This document shows positions 17,423 through 26,484 of a stretch of DNA of 55,142 nucleotides, in pieces (position 1 is the first letter of the stretch; every line of letters begins with the position of its first letter). Source of the DNA: Candidatus Parepulonipiscium sp. PG-Nuni2H_MBin01 (GTDB lineage: Bacteria > Bacillota > Clostridia > Lachnospirales > Cellulosilyticaceae); the NCBI GenBank assembly GCA_001994995.1, contig MDJM01000002.1, forward strand, positions 1-55,142, written 5' to 3'. A model generated the notes under the pieces. It saw nothing but the letters and a program-made list of their open reading frames with translations. It was not told the DNA's origin and did no database searches. The translations under genes were made by a program, and so were the position numbers.

Positions 17423-18634
17423 TTATAACCCCCTTAAATACTCATCATAAACTTCTCTAATCATATCCGCTCCTCTAACACCCACAATAGGCATATGAGT
17501 CGCCACCTGGCTTTTATATACAGTCGGTGCATTTACACACATCGTTGTATTAGTTTTATTAACTACCATACCAGAAACTTCATCCGCTAAAATAAACGTA
17601 TAATCCAAACTCTCCAAAGCTTTTATCCTATCAGACTCATTATTAAAATATACAATCTCATCATCTACATTATCTATCATGCTAATCGTATGTAAACAAA
17701 TCTTCATAACAACATGCGCTCCAAGGCTCTGCATCATAGAGCACAGACCCACAACTCTATCATAGTCGCCAACTACCGCCACTTTAGGCGAAACCTTTAA
17801 CATACGCTTATACATCTGATAATGCCCCGACTCCATAATCTTTTTATCAAGCAGAGGCATAAGTGGCTCTTTTCCTAATACATTGCCAATCTCCATAAGC
17901 CATGATTTTGTCTGCGCATAACCGTATGGCACCCCATATACGTAAGGCGTGTTAAACTTTTGCTTTAAATACTTAGCAGCTTGTAGGCCGTCTGCACTAA
18001 CAACCAAATTTATAGTAGCACTACTCATATGCTCAATTTCACAAATGCTAGTTTCACAACATAGCGCAGTCCCAAGCGTCATATTAAACGCATCTTCAAC
18101 AAGCGAAACAATTTCATTCTTATCACTAACAGCTCTAAAGTTGCCAACAGATAGGCCAATTAAATTAAACGTATTTAATCGTTCATCACTCGGCAAAACA
18201 AGCTCGCTTATCTTCTTATACGCAAAAGAAACACCAACGCTATAATCACCTCTAAAACCGCCCACATCACAAGCTATTAACTTAGCGTTTATCTGCTGTT
18301 GCATATACTTACATACGCCTTTTATATCTGTACCTATCACTTCCGAAGTAGATGAAGCTACTACAAAAATAACCTTTGGGCTAAAACTTTCATCCAACTC
18401 GATAATAGAATTTTCAAGCCTCGATACATCGCCCATTATTACATCATCTTCAGTCATATGCGTAGTGAAAATCTGCTCACGCTGTTCAATACCAAGCTTA
18501 CCTAAAAAACCCATACTATAATGAGTAGTGCCGGCTGGGCCATATTCTAATATGATACTCTGCTTAACCGACAACAAACTCCACAACAATCCCATTCTAT
18601 CCGATGGCGTTGGCAAATATCTACATAGCCCCAT
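17423..18634 (-). CDS. Nitrogenase-like component 1 subunit (NifK/BchB-like)
   Basis: A 403-residue member of the nitrogenase component 1 / DPOR family (NifD, NifK, NifE, NifN, BchN, BchB). Recognisable blocks are EYGPAGTTHYSMG (30-42) in place of HGxxGC, SSTSEVIGTDIKGV (94-107) in place of TTCxxEVIGDD, and DVGGFRGDYSVG. Cysteines normally found at the second and third positions are absent; only Cys4 near the N-terminus could be a cluster ligand. This asymmetry recalls DPOR, where one subunit gives three Cys ligands and the other a different residue. The gene begins immediately after the NifD-like stop (TAG-ATG). No NifB, NifE or NifN is present, so it is not a nitrogen-fixing nitrogenase; the substrate is unknown. 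Confidence 0.85.
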   Translation of the reverse strand: MGLCRYLPTPSDRMGLLWSLLSVKQSIILEYGPAGTTHYSMGFLGKLGIEQREQIFTTHMTEDDVIMGDVSRLENSIIELDESFSPKVIFVVASSTSEVIGTDIKGVCKYMQQQINAKLIACDVGGFRGDYSVGVSFAYKKISELVLPSDERLNTFNLIGLSVGNFRAVSDKNEIVSLVEDAFNMTLGTALCCETSICEIEHMSSATINLVVSADGLQAAKYLKQKFNTPYVYGVPYGYAQTKSWLMEIGNVLGKEPLMPLLDKKIMESGHYQMYKRMLKVSPKVAVVGDYDRVVGLCSMMQSLGAHVVMKICLHTISMIDNVDDEIVYFNNESDRIKALESLDYTFILADEVSGMVVNKTNTTMCVNAPTVYKSQVATHMPIVGVRGADMIREVYDEYLRGL

Positions 18635-19933
18635 CTACATCACCCCTTTCATATTAGCCCTAAACTCAATCGACTGCTTAGCTCCATTAACTAATGCATT
18701 AACAATAAACTCAGCAGCATCAAATCCTAGCATACTATTAGCCATATCCGTATGCACAAGAGCAATGCCTTTAGCTTGCAACCTAGCAGCATATTCATGG
18801 CCTAAATATAAATTAGGCTGTAGCTCATCGTATATATATTGTAGAGGAGTAATGTTGGCCGATTTAGTTACAAAAGGATTAGCAAGCTTAAGCAGTTCAT
18901 CTTTCCACACTAAATCTCTATCTAAAATTCTAGCCATTTGGATTAACAACGGCTTCATTCCAAGCTTAACCATAAAAAGATTAATTTCAAACGGCAAAAA
19001 AGGCGTATGGCCATAAATGTAACTAACTCCATTAAGCTTATCCAAAGCGTCATTTATAATAGCATCCACACGGTAATAACTATCCATAACAGACTGAGGT
19101 AGCGGTATTTGTAAATAATCAAACAAAGCATTATAACTGCTTAAAATATTATCAATATCAAAAAAGCGCTCAAAGCTAACGTATGGAACTCCAAACTGCT
19201 GTTGCATAAGCTTAGCAAGTGGCAGCGCAGTTTCATTAACAACAATATTAACGCGTGCGCTAGGCGCTTTAACAATATCATCCACATCGCAACCAGATGG
19301 AAGCATAACGCCAATCTCCACACCACAATCATTAAGCACTGTGTAAAGCTCCGTAGTATTAAAATTGCCTAACCTTTGGCCTAAAATATTAACACTACCG
19401 CCCATCTGCTGTGGCTTCATCATTTGAAAACATGCACTAATAGTCCTCTCGATGCCAGGAATATGGTCTTGGCATTTAAAATGCTCCGTATGAACAGCCA
19501 TAACTGGCAAATTATATTTATCACAAAGCGCCGCAGCTACACTATCCATATCATCACCAATAATCTCAATAACACATGTAGTAACCAAAAATACACAAGC
19601 TGGATTATACTCACAAATCATCTCATCAAATGCAAGCTCCGTAGATTCACAGCTACCAAACGTTACGTCATGAGTATCTACAATAACAGAAACACACCTG
19701 CCTTTAATGCCGCCAAAATCCTTGCTCATAGCTAAAGACTTAGTATAATAAGCGCACTCATCAGTGCCAATAACCATAATCATAGCATCTCTAATACCCT
19801 TAGCAACTAAAGCCGCACCCATTAGAGGGCAGTGACTGCCAGGAAATAGCGTATGAGTCAGCTGGGTTACATCTTTAATACAACTAACTTGATCAAGTCT
19901 CTTAAGTCGCTTAATAATTTTTTTACCGTCCAT
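18635..19933 (-). CDS. Nitrogenase-like component 1 subunit (NifD/BchN-like)
   Basis: A 432-residue component 1 subunit, shorter than NifD (about 480-500). Three cysteines fall where the family binds its bridging iron-sulfur cluster: Cys35 in FPGSHCPLMGA, Cys60 in GTDECAYY and Cys120 in TTCVIEIIGDDMD. The last matches the TxCxxxxIGDD signature closely. I see no clear counterpart of the FeMo-cofactor Cys/His ligands, but this needs an alignment. It should pair with the NifK-like protein and receive electrons from the NifH-like ATPase. It is the fourth gene of the operon, 9 bases after the ABC ATPase gene and abutting the NifK-like gene. Confidence 0.88.
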   Translation of the reverse strand: MDGKKIIKRLKRLDQVSCIKDVTQLTHTLFPGSHCPLMGAALVAKGIRDAMIMVIGTDECAYYTKSLAMSKDFGGIKGRCVSVIVDTHDVTFGSCESTELAFDEMICEYNPACVFLVTTCVIEIIGDDMDSVAAALCDKYNLPVMAVHTEHFKCQDHIPGIERTISACFQMMKPQQMGGSVNILGQRLGNFNTTELYTVLNDCGVEIGVMLPSGCDVDDIVKAPSARVNIVVNETALPLAKLMQQQFGVPYVSFERFFDIDNILSSYNALFDYLQIPLPQSVMDSYYRVDAIINDALDKLNGVSYIYGHTPFLPFEINLFMVKLGMKPLLIQMARILDRDLVWKDELLKLANPFVTKSANITPLQYIYDELQPNLYLGHEYAARLQAKGIALVHTDMANSMLGFDAAEFIVNALVNGAKQSIEFRANMKGVM

Positions 19934-19942
19934 ATAATCTCC

Positions 19943-20719
19943 TTAAATTTCATCATAAACAATAATAGGATTTTCCCTACCTTCCAAAAATACAATATTA
20001 CACGACACACCGTAAACATCCTGCATCATCGTTGGGGTTACAACATCCTTAGGCGCACCTTCATCATACTTTACACCATCCTTAAGAATAACAATTCTAT
20101 CACTAACCTCAAGCGCATGGCTTAAATCATGAAGCACCATAACAATGCCAATGCCAGACTCCCTATTTAGGCGCTTAACGAGGCGCATAGTTTCTAGCTG
20201 ATACGCAACATCTAAATAAGTAGTAGGTTCATCCAAAAACATAATCTCGGGCTTTTGAGCTAATACAGTGGCAATCCAAACGCGCTGAGCCTGACCACCA
20301 GAGCAAGTTTGGATAGACTTATTTTGCAAATCCAAAACACCCGCCTGCTCCATAGCCCACTGAACAATCTCCTTATCTTCATCAGAACTACCTTTAAACC
20401 ACTTTTGATACGGCATACGGCCGAAGCTAACCAAATCCTTCACTTTAAAATCTGGAGGAGCTTGATGGCGCTGAGGTAATACACCCATCTTCTTAGCAAG
20501 CTCCTTACTATCAATCTTCCTAATTTCAGTATCATCCACACAAATAGAACCAACCTTATAATCAAGAAGCCTAGTTAAAGCTTTTAAAACAGTCGATTTG
20601 CCAGAACCGTTAGGGCCAATAATAGTAGTAATCTCGCCCTTTCTAACCTCAATATCAATACCATCAACAACAATATTCTCACCATATGCAATCTGGACAT
20701 TACTTCCTTCAACTATCAT
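19943..20719 (-). CDS. FecE/BtuD-type ABC transporter ATP-binding protein
   Basis: A 258-residue ATPase for iron-siderophore, haem or cobalamin import: Walker A GPNGSGKST (35-43), Q-loop in MGVLPQRHQ, signature CSGGQAQRVWIA, Walker B IMFLDEPTTYLD and switch VLHDLSHALE. The AxRY-like features and length fit the FhuC/BtuD class rather than export ATPases. It is 9 bases from the permease gene upstream and 9 from the NifD-like gene downstream, so the importer and the reductase are expressed together. An aspartate-rich C-terminal region (EGRENPIIVYDEI) is typical of the class. Confidence 0.92.
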   Translation of the reverse strand: MIVEGSNVQIAYGENIVVDGIDIEVRKGEITTIIGPNGSGKSTVLKALTRLLDYKVGSICVDDTEIRKIDSKELAKKMGVLPQRHQAPPDFKVKDLVSFGRMPYQKWFKGSSDEDKEIVQWAMEQAGVLDLQNKSIQTCSGGQAQRVWIATVLAQKPEIMFLDEPTTYLDVAYQLETMRLVKRLNRESGIGIVMVLHDLSHALEVSDRIVILKDGVKYDEGAPKDVVTPTMMQDVYGVSCNIVFLEGRENPIIVYDEI

Positions 20720-20728
20720 AAATTCCTC

Positions 20729-21751
20729 CTATCCGCCATAAACTTTTCCCTTTTTCTTTAACATATATAAGAAGAAAGGACCACCAACTAGAGCCATAAC
20801 AATCCCAACAGGAACCTCCATCCCAGGGATAATAGTTCTACCTACAGTATCCGCCACAAGAACAACTAGCGCGCCCATTAACGTACAAACTGGAAGAAGA
20901 GCCTTGTAATCAGAACCAATAACAAGCCTAGAAATATGAGGAACAATAAGCCCTACAAACCCAACCATACCAACAACCGTAACAGTAGCAGCAGCTAAAA
21001 AGGCTGAAACAGCAGATAATAAAATACGGCTTTTAGTAACGTTAACGCCTAAGCTTTTAGCCATATCCTCGCCTAATAAAAGCAAATTGGCGGTTTTAAT
21101 GCAACAAAAAGCTAAAACTAACCCGACACTACCATACGCCGCAGCTATGTATACTTGAGACCACGACCTTCCAGATAAGCTACCATTCATAAAAGCTAAT
21201 ACGCTAGATAAATCATCAGAATGTAGCAACTGTAAAAATGAATTGTAAGCACCTAAAACGCTATTAATGGCAACACCAGATAAAATGATTCTAATGGCCG
21301 ATATACCGCCATCGTAAGCCATAATAAAAATGAGTACACAAGCGAGCGCCGCACCTGCAAATGCAAATAGAGGAACCGAAGCGCTAAGATGTGGGAATAG
21401 TAGCAAAATGGTAATGGCAGCAGTTCCAGCACCTGCGGAAACTCCGATGCTGCCAGGGTCGGCTAGTGGATTGCCCATAACAGACTGAAGCAGCGCGCCA
21501 GCAATCGATAGAGCAGCGCCAACAAGAAGCGCTAATAAAACGCGCGGTAATCTTAGATGAGTAACAACAACTTTAATGGTGCTATGCTCATCTGAAATTA
21601 ATGCATCGATAATCTCCTTAGGCGAATATCCAGCACTACCAATGCCAAGCGCCACAATCGACATAATGGCGATTGCAACAACAAGCATTAGGCATACACA
21701 AGTAACTCTGCCAAAGCTGTCTTTTTTATAGTTTTTCTTATTAGTTATCAT
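20729..21751 (-). CDS. FecCD/BtuC-family ABC transporter permease
   Basis: A 340-residue permease with about nine to ten membrane helices. The family block [19 protein letters not shown], then [16 protein letters not shown], and [13 protein letters not shown], the cytoplasmic coupling segment, identify it as FecCD. As a single permease gene it probably forms a homodimer. Its start overlaps the NifH-like stop by 4 bases (ATGA), the strongest single sign that transport and the nitrogenase-like reductase belong to one system. FecCD importers handle iron complexes, haem and corrinoids; which one applies here cannot be read. Confidence 0.93.
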   Translation of the reverse strand: MITNKKNYKKDSFGRVTCVCLMLVVAIAIMSIVALGIGSAGYSPKEIIDALISDEHSTIKVVVTHLRLPRVLLALLVGAALSIAGALLQSVMGNPLADPGSIGVSAGAGTAAITILLLFPHLSASVPLFAFAGAALACVLIFIMAYDGGISAIRIILSGVAINSVLGAYNSFLQLLHSDDLSSVLAFMNGSLSGRSWSQVYIAAAYGSVGLVLAFCCIKTANLLLLGEDMAKSLGVNVTKSRILLSAVSAFLAAATVTVVGMVGFVGLIVPHISRLVIGSDYKALLPVCTLMGALVVLVADTVGRTIIPGMEVPVGIVMALVGGPFFLYMLKKKGKVYGG

Positions 21752-22524
21752 ATGTAATCTCCTATAATATCCTCGCTATTTGCAACAATCTGATTAGCTA
21801 GCTCCAAATAAACAGATTGCATCATAGAAGTTGAATCCAAAAATTCAAAAACAGTACCGCCCCTATGCTCAGCAGTTTGGATTTCTGGCGAACGTGGTAT
21901 GTAGTTTATTATAGTTGTCCCAATTTCGTCGCATGCCTTTTCAACAATTTGGCGCTCATCTTCAATATTTTTAGCATTTAAAATAATCCCTCGTAAAGAA
22001 GCATAACCGCGTTTACCAAAGTTAGAGATAGCAGACGCAATATTAGTGGCTGCATATAACGCCATCATCTCGCCCGATGAGACTATAAAAACATCTTTAG
22101 CATAGCCTCCTCTAATGGGCATGGCAAAGCCTCCGCATACCACATCGCCTAAAACATCGTATATTACTATATCTGGTTTATATTCTTCAAACGCTCGTAA
22201 TTCTTCTAATTTTTCAAATGCAGAAATAATCCCACGACCTGCGCAGCCTATGCCAGGAGTCGGTCCCCCCGATTCTACGCAAAGCACACCTTTATAGCCT
22301 TCGTATACAATGTCTTGTAAGCCAAGTTCATCGCCTTTTAGCTTAAGTTGATTTAATACAGTAGGGATATGTTTACCGCCCATTAAGTTTTTAACGGAAT
22401 CGGCCTTTGGGTCGCACCCTATTTGCATAACTCTATAGCCTTGCGTTGCTAGCGCTGCTGATAGATTAGAAGTTGTTGTTGACTTGCCTATTCCGCCTTT
22501 TCCATATATCGCTATTCGTTTCAT
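21748..22524 (-). CDS. NifH/BchL-like iron-sulfur ATPase
   Basis: A 258-residue homologue of nitrogenase iron protein, which hydrolyses ATP to pass low-potential electrons to its component 1 partner. It shows the P-loop GKGGIGKST (8-16), GCDPKADS (36-43), the cluster-bridging cysteines Cys94 in GIGCAGRGI and Cys130 in [12 protein letters not shown], and switch II DVLGD. Both cluster ligands are intact, so a [4Fe-4S] bridging dimer is expected. It is shorter than NifH (about 270-290). It is the first gene of the six-gene operon, behind a consensus promoter at 22568-22596. Its neighbours place it with group IV-type nitrogenase-like systems rather than nif, bch/chl or cfb. Confidence 0.92.
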   Translation of the reverse strand: MKRIAIYGKGGIGKSTTTSNLSAALATQGYRVMQIGCDPKADSVKNLMGGKHIPTVLNQLKLKGDELGLQDIVYEGYKGVLCVESGGPTPGIGCAGRGIISAFEKLEELRAFEEYKPDIVIYDVLGDVVCGGFAMPIRGGYAKDVFIVSSGEMMALYAATNIASAISNFGKRGYASLRGIILNAKNIEDERQIVEKACDEIGTTIINYIPRSPEIQTAEHRGGTVFEFLDSTSMMQSVYLELANQIVANSEDIIGDYI

Positions 22525-22567
22525 AGTGTTAATAATCCACCCTTTGTTATAAATTTAATCAAGAGTT

Positions 22568-22596
22568 ATTGTAGCATAACTATAAGTTAGTGTCAA
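22568..22596 (-). promoter_or_regulatory. Promoter of the nitrogenase-like/importer operon
   Basis: On the minus strand TTGACA (22591-22596), a 17-base spacer and TACAAT (22568-22573). GTTAT and ATAAC form an inverted repeat across the -10 box (about 22566-22581). The block resembles the promoter at 16342-16370, including CTCTTGATTA just downstream of -10. A common regulator is inferred. Confidence 0.85.
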
Positions 22597-22710
22597 GAAA
22601 CTTTTTACTAAAGTTTAAATTTATAATTTATAAATATAAAATAATAAAACGCTATTGAAGTGGTTATAATAAAAATAATTTTAAAGTACTTTAAAGAAAG
22701 GGTGCTAACA

Positions 22711-24651
22711 ATGATAAACTATTATGATGATAAAAAAGATTTAGAACTAGTAGGAAGCGAAGGCCGAACCGTAGCAATATATGGAGCTGGGAAATTTATA
22801 CCTTATGGATTTAAAGACATATTACCGCGAGCAGATTACTTTATAGATAGAAATGCCGATGCTATAAAGCAAATAAACAACACGCCAGTAGTTACAATTG
22901 AACAATTTCAGAATATGAAATTCAAGGGGGGGGGCGTGGACTTCGTGATTACTGCTAGTGGTGAAGCAAGTCAAAATGAAATCGTAAAATTACTTATACA
23001 ATTATATAAATCAGCAGCAATAAATATATTTTGTCTTATACCTAGTACTATGCGCCCCAATCAATACTTAGCAACAATCCCAGAATATATAGAAGCTTTA
23101 AGAGACGGCTATAACCATATCCCCGAAGCAAAAGATAAGCAATATATAGCTGATACAGTGAATATGCTGCTTAACCCTATTGTAAGAGAAGATAGAATTG
23201 AATTTAGTGACCATACTAGTAAATATTTTAACTCATCAAACGGTATTAGAGAAACTGTTAAAGCACAACAGTTTTATAAAAATAAAATATATATGTTTGG
23301 TAACTCATGTACCGTCTCGGTGTATAACGAAGATAAAGAAACAATCAGCAGTCATTTACAACACTTACTAGATATAAATAATTACTCATTTGAAGTTGAT
23401 AATTATGGAATATATTGTGTTAATAGGAATCAGCTGTATAATTTACAAAAAACTTTAGAGCGAGTTAATATAAAACAAAATGATATTGTATTTTTCATGC
23501 ACAATATAAATATGTATTCTCAGGATAAGGATAAAGTGTTGTATAGCGTATCGTGGCTAAAAGATATACAGCAATATTGTTTGGATAGAGGATGTAAATT
23601 TTATATAATAAAGTTCCCTAGGTTAGTGGATAGAAAAGTGTTAACTGAGTTAGAAGAAATAATTATAAGACAGTGGCCTGCTGCAAAGTTAACATTATCT
23701 GACGATAAGAAAGCATATCAGAAGGCAGAGGTAGCACATCCAAAAGATAAGGAACTAGAAAATCTATTGTATACAGCCACTAAAATAAATAATATCCCAT
23801 ACTTCGATTTTGAATATTTAATAAATGAAAAATATCCGCATGAAAGCTTCTTTGTAGACGAAGCCCACTTTCACTCAAGGGCCAACAAACGAATAGCAAC
23901 CGAAATATACGAAATACTACAGCTAAGTTTTAAACTGCAACAAACACAACAAGCGGCACAGCAATACTTTGCAAAAGAAGAGCGCGAATTTAAAAGTTTT
24001 ATATTAACAAAATACCATGAAAACGAATGGATGAGCTACATTAAACAGCTAAAAGAAGCATACCCACAAACAAAACAAACAGCAGCAGCAGCTATAGTAG
24101 TAAACTGCAATCCATTTACAAATGGGCACAAATACTTAATAGAAACAGCCGCGCAACAAACGGAAAAGCTATACGTATTTGTAGTAGAAGAAGATAAATC
24201 AGTCTACACATTTAAAGAACGATATAGCCTAGTAAAACAAAATTTAGCGCATCTAAAAAACGTAACAATTTTACCAAGCGGCAAATTTATAATATCGCAA
24301 ATCACATTCGCCGAATATTTTAACAAAGACGATGCCCCAACAATAGATGTAGCAAACGATTTAACTATATTTGCAAAAGAAATAGCTCCAGTACTAAACA
24401 TTACAAAACGCTTCGTAGGCGAGGAGCCGTATTGTCAAGTTACTAACGCCTACAATTTAAAAATGAAAGAAATACTACCCCAATATGGAATAGAATTAAT
24501 CGAAATCCTACGCCAAACAGTTGATGGGCATATAATTAGCGCGTCTAATGTACGCGAATGTATTAAAACGCACAATTATGAATTATTGCAAAAGCTAGTC
24601 CCTACGGCTACCCTAGATTTTCTATCCCAAAAACATAATTTTAAAAATTAA
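22711..24651 (+). CDS. Three-module protein: Rossmann-like, SGNH-like and CitC-type nucleotidyltransferase
   Basis: A 646-residue multidomain protein. Residues 18-110 look like a nucleotide-binding fold (VAIYGAGKFIPYGF, DFVITASG). Residues about 190-405 resemble an SGNH hydrolase: MFGNSCT with a candidate Ser, and VDEAHFHSRANKRIA with the Asp-x-x-His style C-terminal motif. Residues 460-640 match citrate lyase ligase (CitC) C-terminal domains: VNCNPFTNGHKYLIE, VVEEDKSVYTFKERYSLVK, RFVGEEPYCQVTNAYN and ISASNVRE. No citrate lyase genes are near, so acetylating citrate lyase is unlikely; adenylyl or acyl transfer onto another carrier or glycan is possible. ATG 22711 with AAAGGG upstream is preferred over GTG 22660. 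A nine-G tract lies early in the gene. The nitrogenase-like operon is divergent from it. Confidence 0.75.
   Translation: MINYYDDKKDLELVGSEGRTVAIYGAGKFIPYGFKDILPRADYFIDRNADAIKQINNTPVVTIEQFQNMKFKGGGVDFVITASGEASQNEIVKLLIQLYKSAAINIFCLIPSTMRPNQYLATIPEYIEALRDGYNHIPEAKDKQYIADTVNMLLNPIVREDRIEFSDHTSKYFNSSNGIRETVKAQQFYKNKIYMFGNSCTVSVYNEDKETISSHLQHLLDINNYSFEVDNYGIYCVNRNQLYNLQKTLERVNIKQNDIVFFMHNINMYSQDKDKVLYSVSWLKDIQQYCLDRGCKFYIIKFPRLVDRKVLTELEEIIIRQWPAAKLTLSDDKKAYQKAEVAHPKDKELENLLYTATKINNIPYFDFEYLINEKYPHESFFVDEAHFHSRANKRIATEIYEILQLSFKLQQTQQAAQQYFAKEEREFKSFILTKYHENEWMSYIKQLKEAYPQTKQTAAAAIVVNCNPFTNGHKYLIETAAQQTEKLYVFVVEEDKSVYTFKERYSLVKQNLAHLKNVTILPSGKFIISQITFAEYFNKDDAPTIDVANDLTIFAKEIAPVLNITKRFVGEEPYCQVTNAYNLKMKEILPQYGIELIEILRQTVDGHIISASNVRECIKTHNYELLQKLVPTATLDFLSQKHNFKN
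22926..22934 (+). repeat. Nine-G homopolymer inside the CitC-fusion gene
   Basis: Codons 72-75 (Lys-Gly-Gly-Gly) are written as an uninterrupted run of nine G. In AT-rich DNA this is unusual and is a slippage-prone site; a one-base change would truncate the protein soon after residue 75. Confidence 0.9.
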
Positions 24652-24683
24652 GAAAGGGCGCATAAATTTAGATGCAAAGCAAC

Positions 24684-24714
24684 AAAAAAGCTGCTAGGCA
24701 AATAGCCCAGCAGC
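24684..24714 (-). terminator. Terminator of the opp operon
   Basis: GCTGCTAGGC (24690-24699) pairs with GCCCAGCAGC (24705-24714) with one mismatch; the A-run 24684-24689 is the U-run on the minus strand. Confidence 0.88.
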
Positions 24715-24728
24715 ATACATAATAATTA

Positions 24729-26432
24729 TTATTCTATAGAAGTATAACCAAAGAAAAACTTACCAGTAGAAGTTCTATCCCAATTCACAACCGAATCAGA
24801 AATATGCCAACAATCCACATAATAATATAAAGGAATAGTCGCCCAATCCGCCATTAAAACTTGCTCCGCAGCATACAAATACTCAAAACGCTCTTCACCA
24901 GAAGTAACCGCCGCCATATTCATATTATAATCATAATCTTCATTAGAATAATTAGAATTATTTTGCGCATGCCCAGTTCTAAACAACTCAAGCATCGTAT
25001 TAGGGTCAGAATAATCGCCAATCCAACCGTTACGAGCCATCTCAAAATCACCACTATATCTAGAATCTAAAAATACCGCCCACTCTTGATTTTCAAGCGT
25101 CACATTAATCCCTAAATTCTGCTTCCACATCTCCTGAATAGCCTCCGCAATTTTTTGATGCGAATCTAGCGTATTATACAAAATGCTAAACGATGGGAAC
25201 CCTTCGCCATTTGGATAACCAGCCTCAGCAAGAGCAGCCTGCGCAGCCTCAATATCGCCGCTAGTAGGTATTCCATAATCACCTGCAACATCATTAAAAT
25301 CATTGCCATTAGGGTCAATAAATCCAGGCCCTACATATCCTGCCGCTGGAGTCTCTCCTGCTCTAGTAACCTGGCTAACTAACGCGTCTCTATCTATCGC
25401 CAAGTTAAGCGCCTTTCTTACGTTAACATCTTGGAATAACTCCTCCTCCAAATTAAACGTATAATAATACGTTCCTATGTAAGGAAGTACGTAAAACTCA
25501 GGGTCCTCGATAATTAGCGCCGGAATTTCCTCTGTTGGCATACTTCCGTTAAGCAAAATATCCCCACTATTAAACGCTGTTAAAGCAGTCGATTGGTCAA
25601 CAATAAACCTAGCTACCACGCTATCTAATACCACATTATCCGCGTCCCAATAATTTTCATTTTTAGAAAGAACCACTCTATCGCTCATCAAATATTCAGT
25701 CACAATAAATGGCCCATTACAAACAACCTTAGATGCGTCCTTAGCCCACAGTCCATCTGGGTCTGTAACATCCTCTCTAACTGGCATAAACGTTGCAAAC
25801 GCTGTAAGCCTTAAAAAGTAATCCGTTGGATTAGCTAACGTTACCTGTAACGTCTTATCATCAAGCGCCACAACTCCAAGCTCCTCATAAGACATCTCAC
25901 CTCGCAAAATCTCCGCCGCATTTAAAATTCCTGCTGAAGCAAAAATATCAGCGTAATCAGACCCTGTCGCTGGGTTAATCCCTCTTTTCCATGCATACTC
26001 AAAATCACCAGCAACTATAGGTTGCCCATCTGACCACATAGCTTTATCATCTATAATAAACGTATAAACCAAATTATCCTCAGACACAGTCCACGACTCA
26101 GCTACAGCCGGTGTAACTTCCCCGTATAACTCTCTAGTTAAACCTTCAAATGTATTATTAATAATATTACCGCCTGGCACACCTGTGCTAAGTTGTGGGT
26201 CAATGCTCGCTGGCTCCGCACCTAAGTTAAAAGTTAGAACCTGTGGGCTAGAACTTACCGTAGTCGTATTAGACTCGCTATCGTTAGTCGTAACTTCGCT
26301 AGTACTGCTAGAGCTACTGCTAGTGCTGCTGCTAGAGCTAGAGCTGCTAGACGTTTCATTGCTAGAACATCCTATAAACGCCATGCAAGATACCATAGCT
26401 AGTGCAAAAGTTAATTTCTTATTTAATATCAT
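24729..26432 (-). CDS. oppA: Oligopeptide ABC transporter substrate-binding lipoprotein
   Basis: A 567-residue OppA-family (SBP_bac_5) lipoprotein with lipobox FIGC (residues 19-22), then a serine/threonine-rich linker of about 40 residues, then FNLGAEPASIDPQLST, FIIDDKAMWSDGQ and GDYSDPNTMLELF blocks. It captures peptides outside the membrane for OppBCDF. The frame is open to 26519, but AAAGGAGAG fits ATG 26432. It is the last gene of the opp operon, 52 bases after oppF, and ends at a strong terminator. It resembles the orphan lipoprotein at 2898-4694 throughout the mature region. Confidence 0.93.
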   Translation of the reverse strand: MILNKKLTFALAMVSCMAFIGCSSNETSSSSSSSSSTSSSSSSTSEVTTNDSESNTTTVSSSPQVLTFNLGAEPASIDPQLSTGVPGGNIINNTFEGLTRELYGEVTPAVAESWTVSEDNLVYTFIIDDKAMWSDGQPIVAGDFEYAWKRGINPATGSDYADIFASAGILNAAEILRGEMSYEELGVVALDDKTLQVTLANPTDYFLRLTAFATFMPVREDVTDPDGLWAKDASKVVCNGPFIVTEYLMSDRVVLSKNENYWDADNVVLDSVVARFIVDQSTALTAFNSGDILLNGSMPTEEIPALIIEDPEFYVLPYIGTYYYTFNLEEELFQDVNVRKALNLAIDRDALVSQVTRAGETPAAGYVGPGFIDPNGNDFNDVAGDYGIPTSGDIEAAQAALAEAGYPNGEGFPSFSILYNTLDSHQKIAEAIQEMWKQNLGINVTLENQEWAVFLDSRYSGDFEMARNGWIGDYSDPNTMLELFRTGHAQNNSNYSNEDYDYNMNMAAVTSGEERFEYLYAAEQVLMADWATIPLYYYVDCWHISDSVVNWDRTSTGKFFFGYTSIE

Positions 26433-26484
26433 ATTATTTCTCTCCTTTAAAATGGTAAAATTTGGAATATAACAATTAATATAA

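Noticed and set aside
16374-22596. A true nitrogen-fixation (nif) operon
   Set aside because: NifB, NifE, NifN and cofactor genes are absent, the component 1 subunits are short, and the NifK-like protein lacks the P-cluster cysteines.
22711-24651. Citrate lyase ligase of a citrate fermentation cluster
   Set aside because: Only the C-terminal third matches CitC, the N-terminal part is unrelated to it, and no citrate lyase or citrate carrier genes are nearby.
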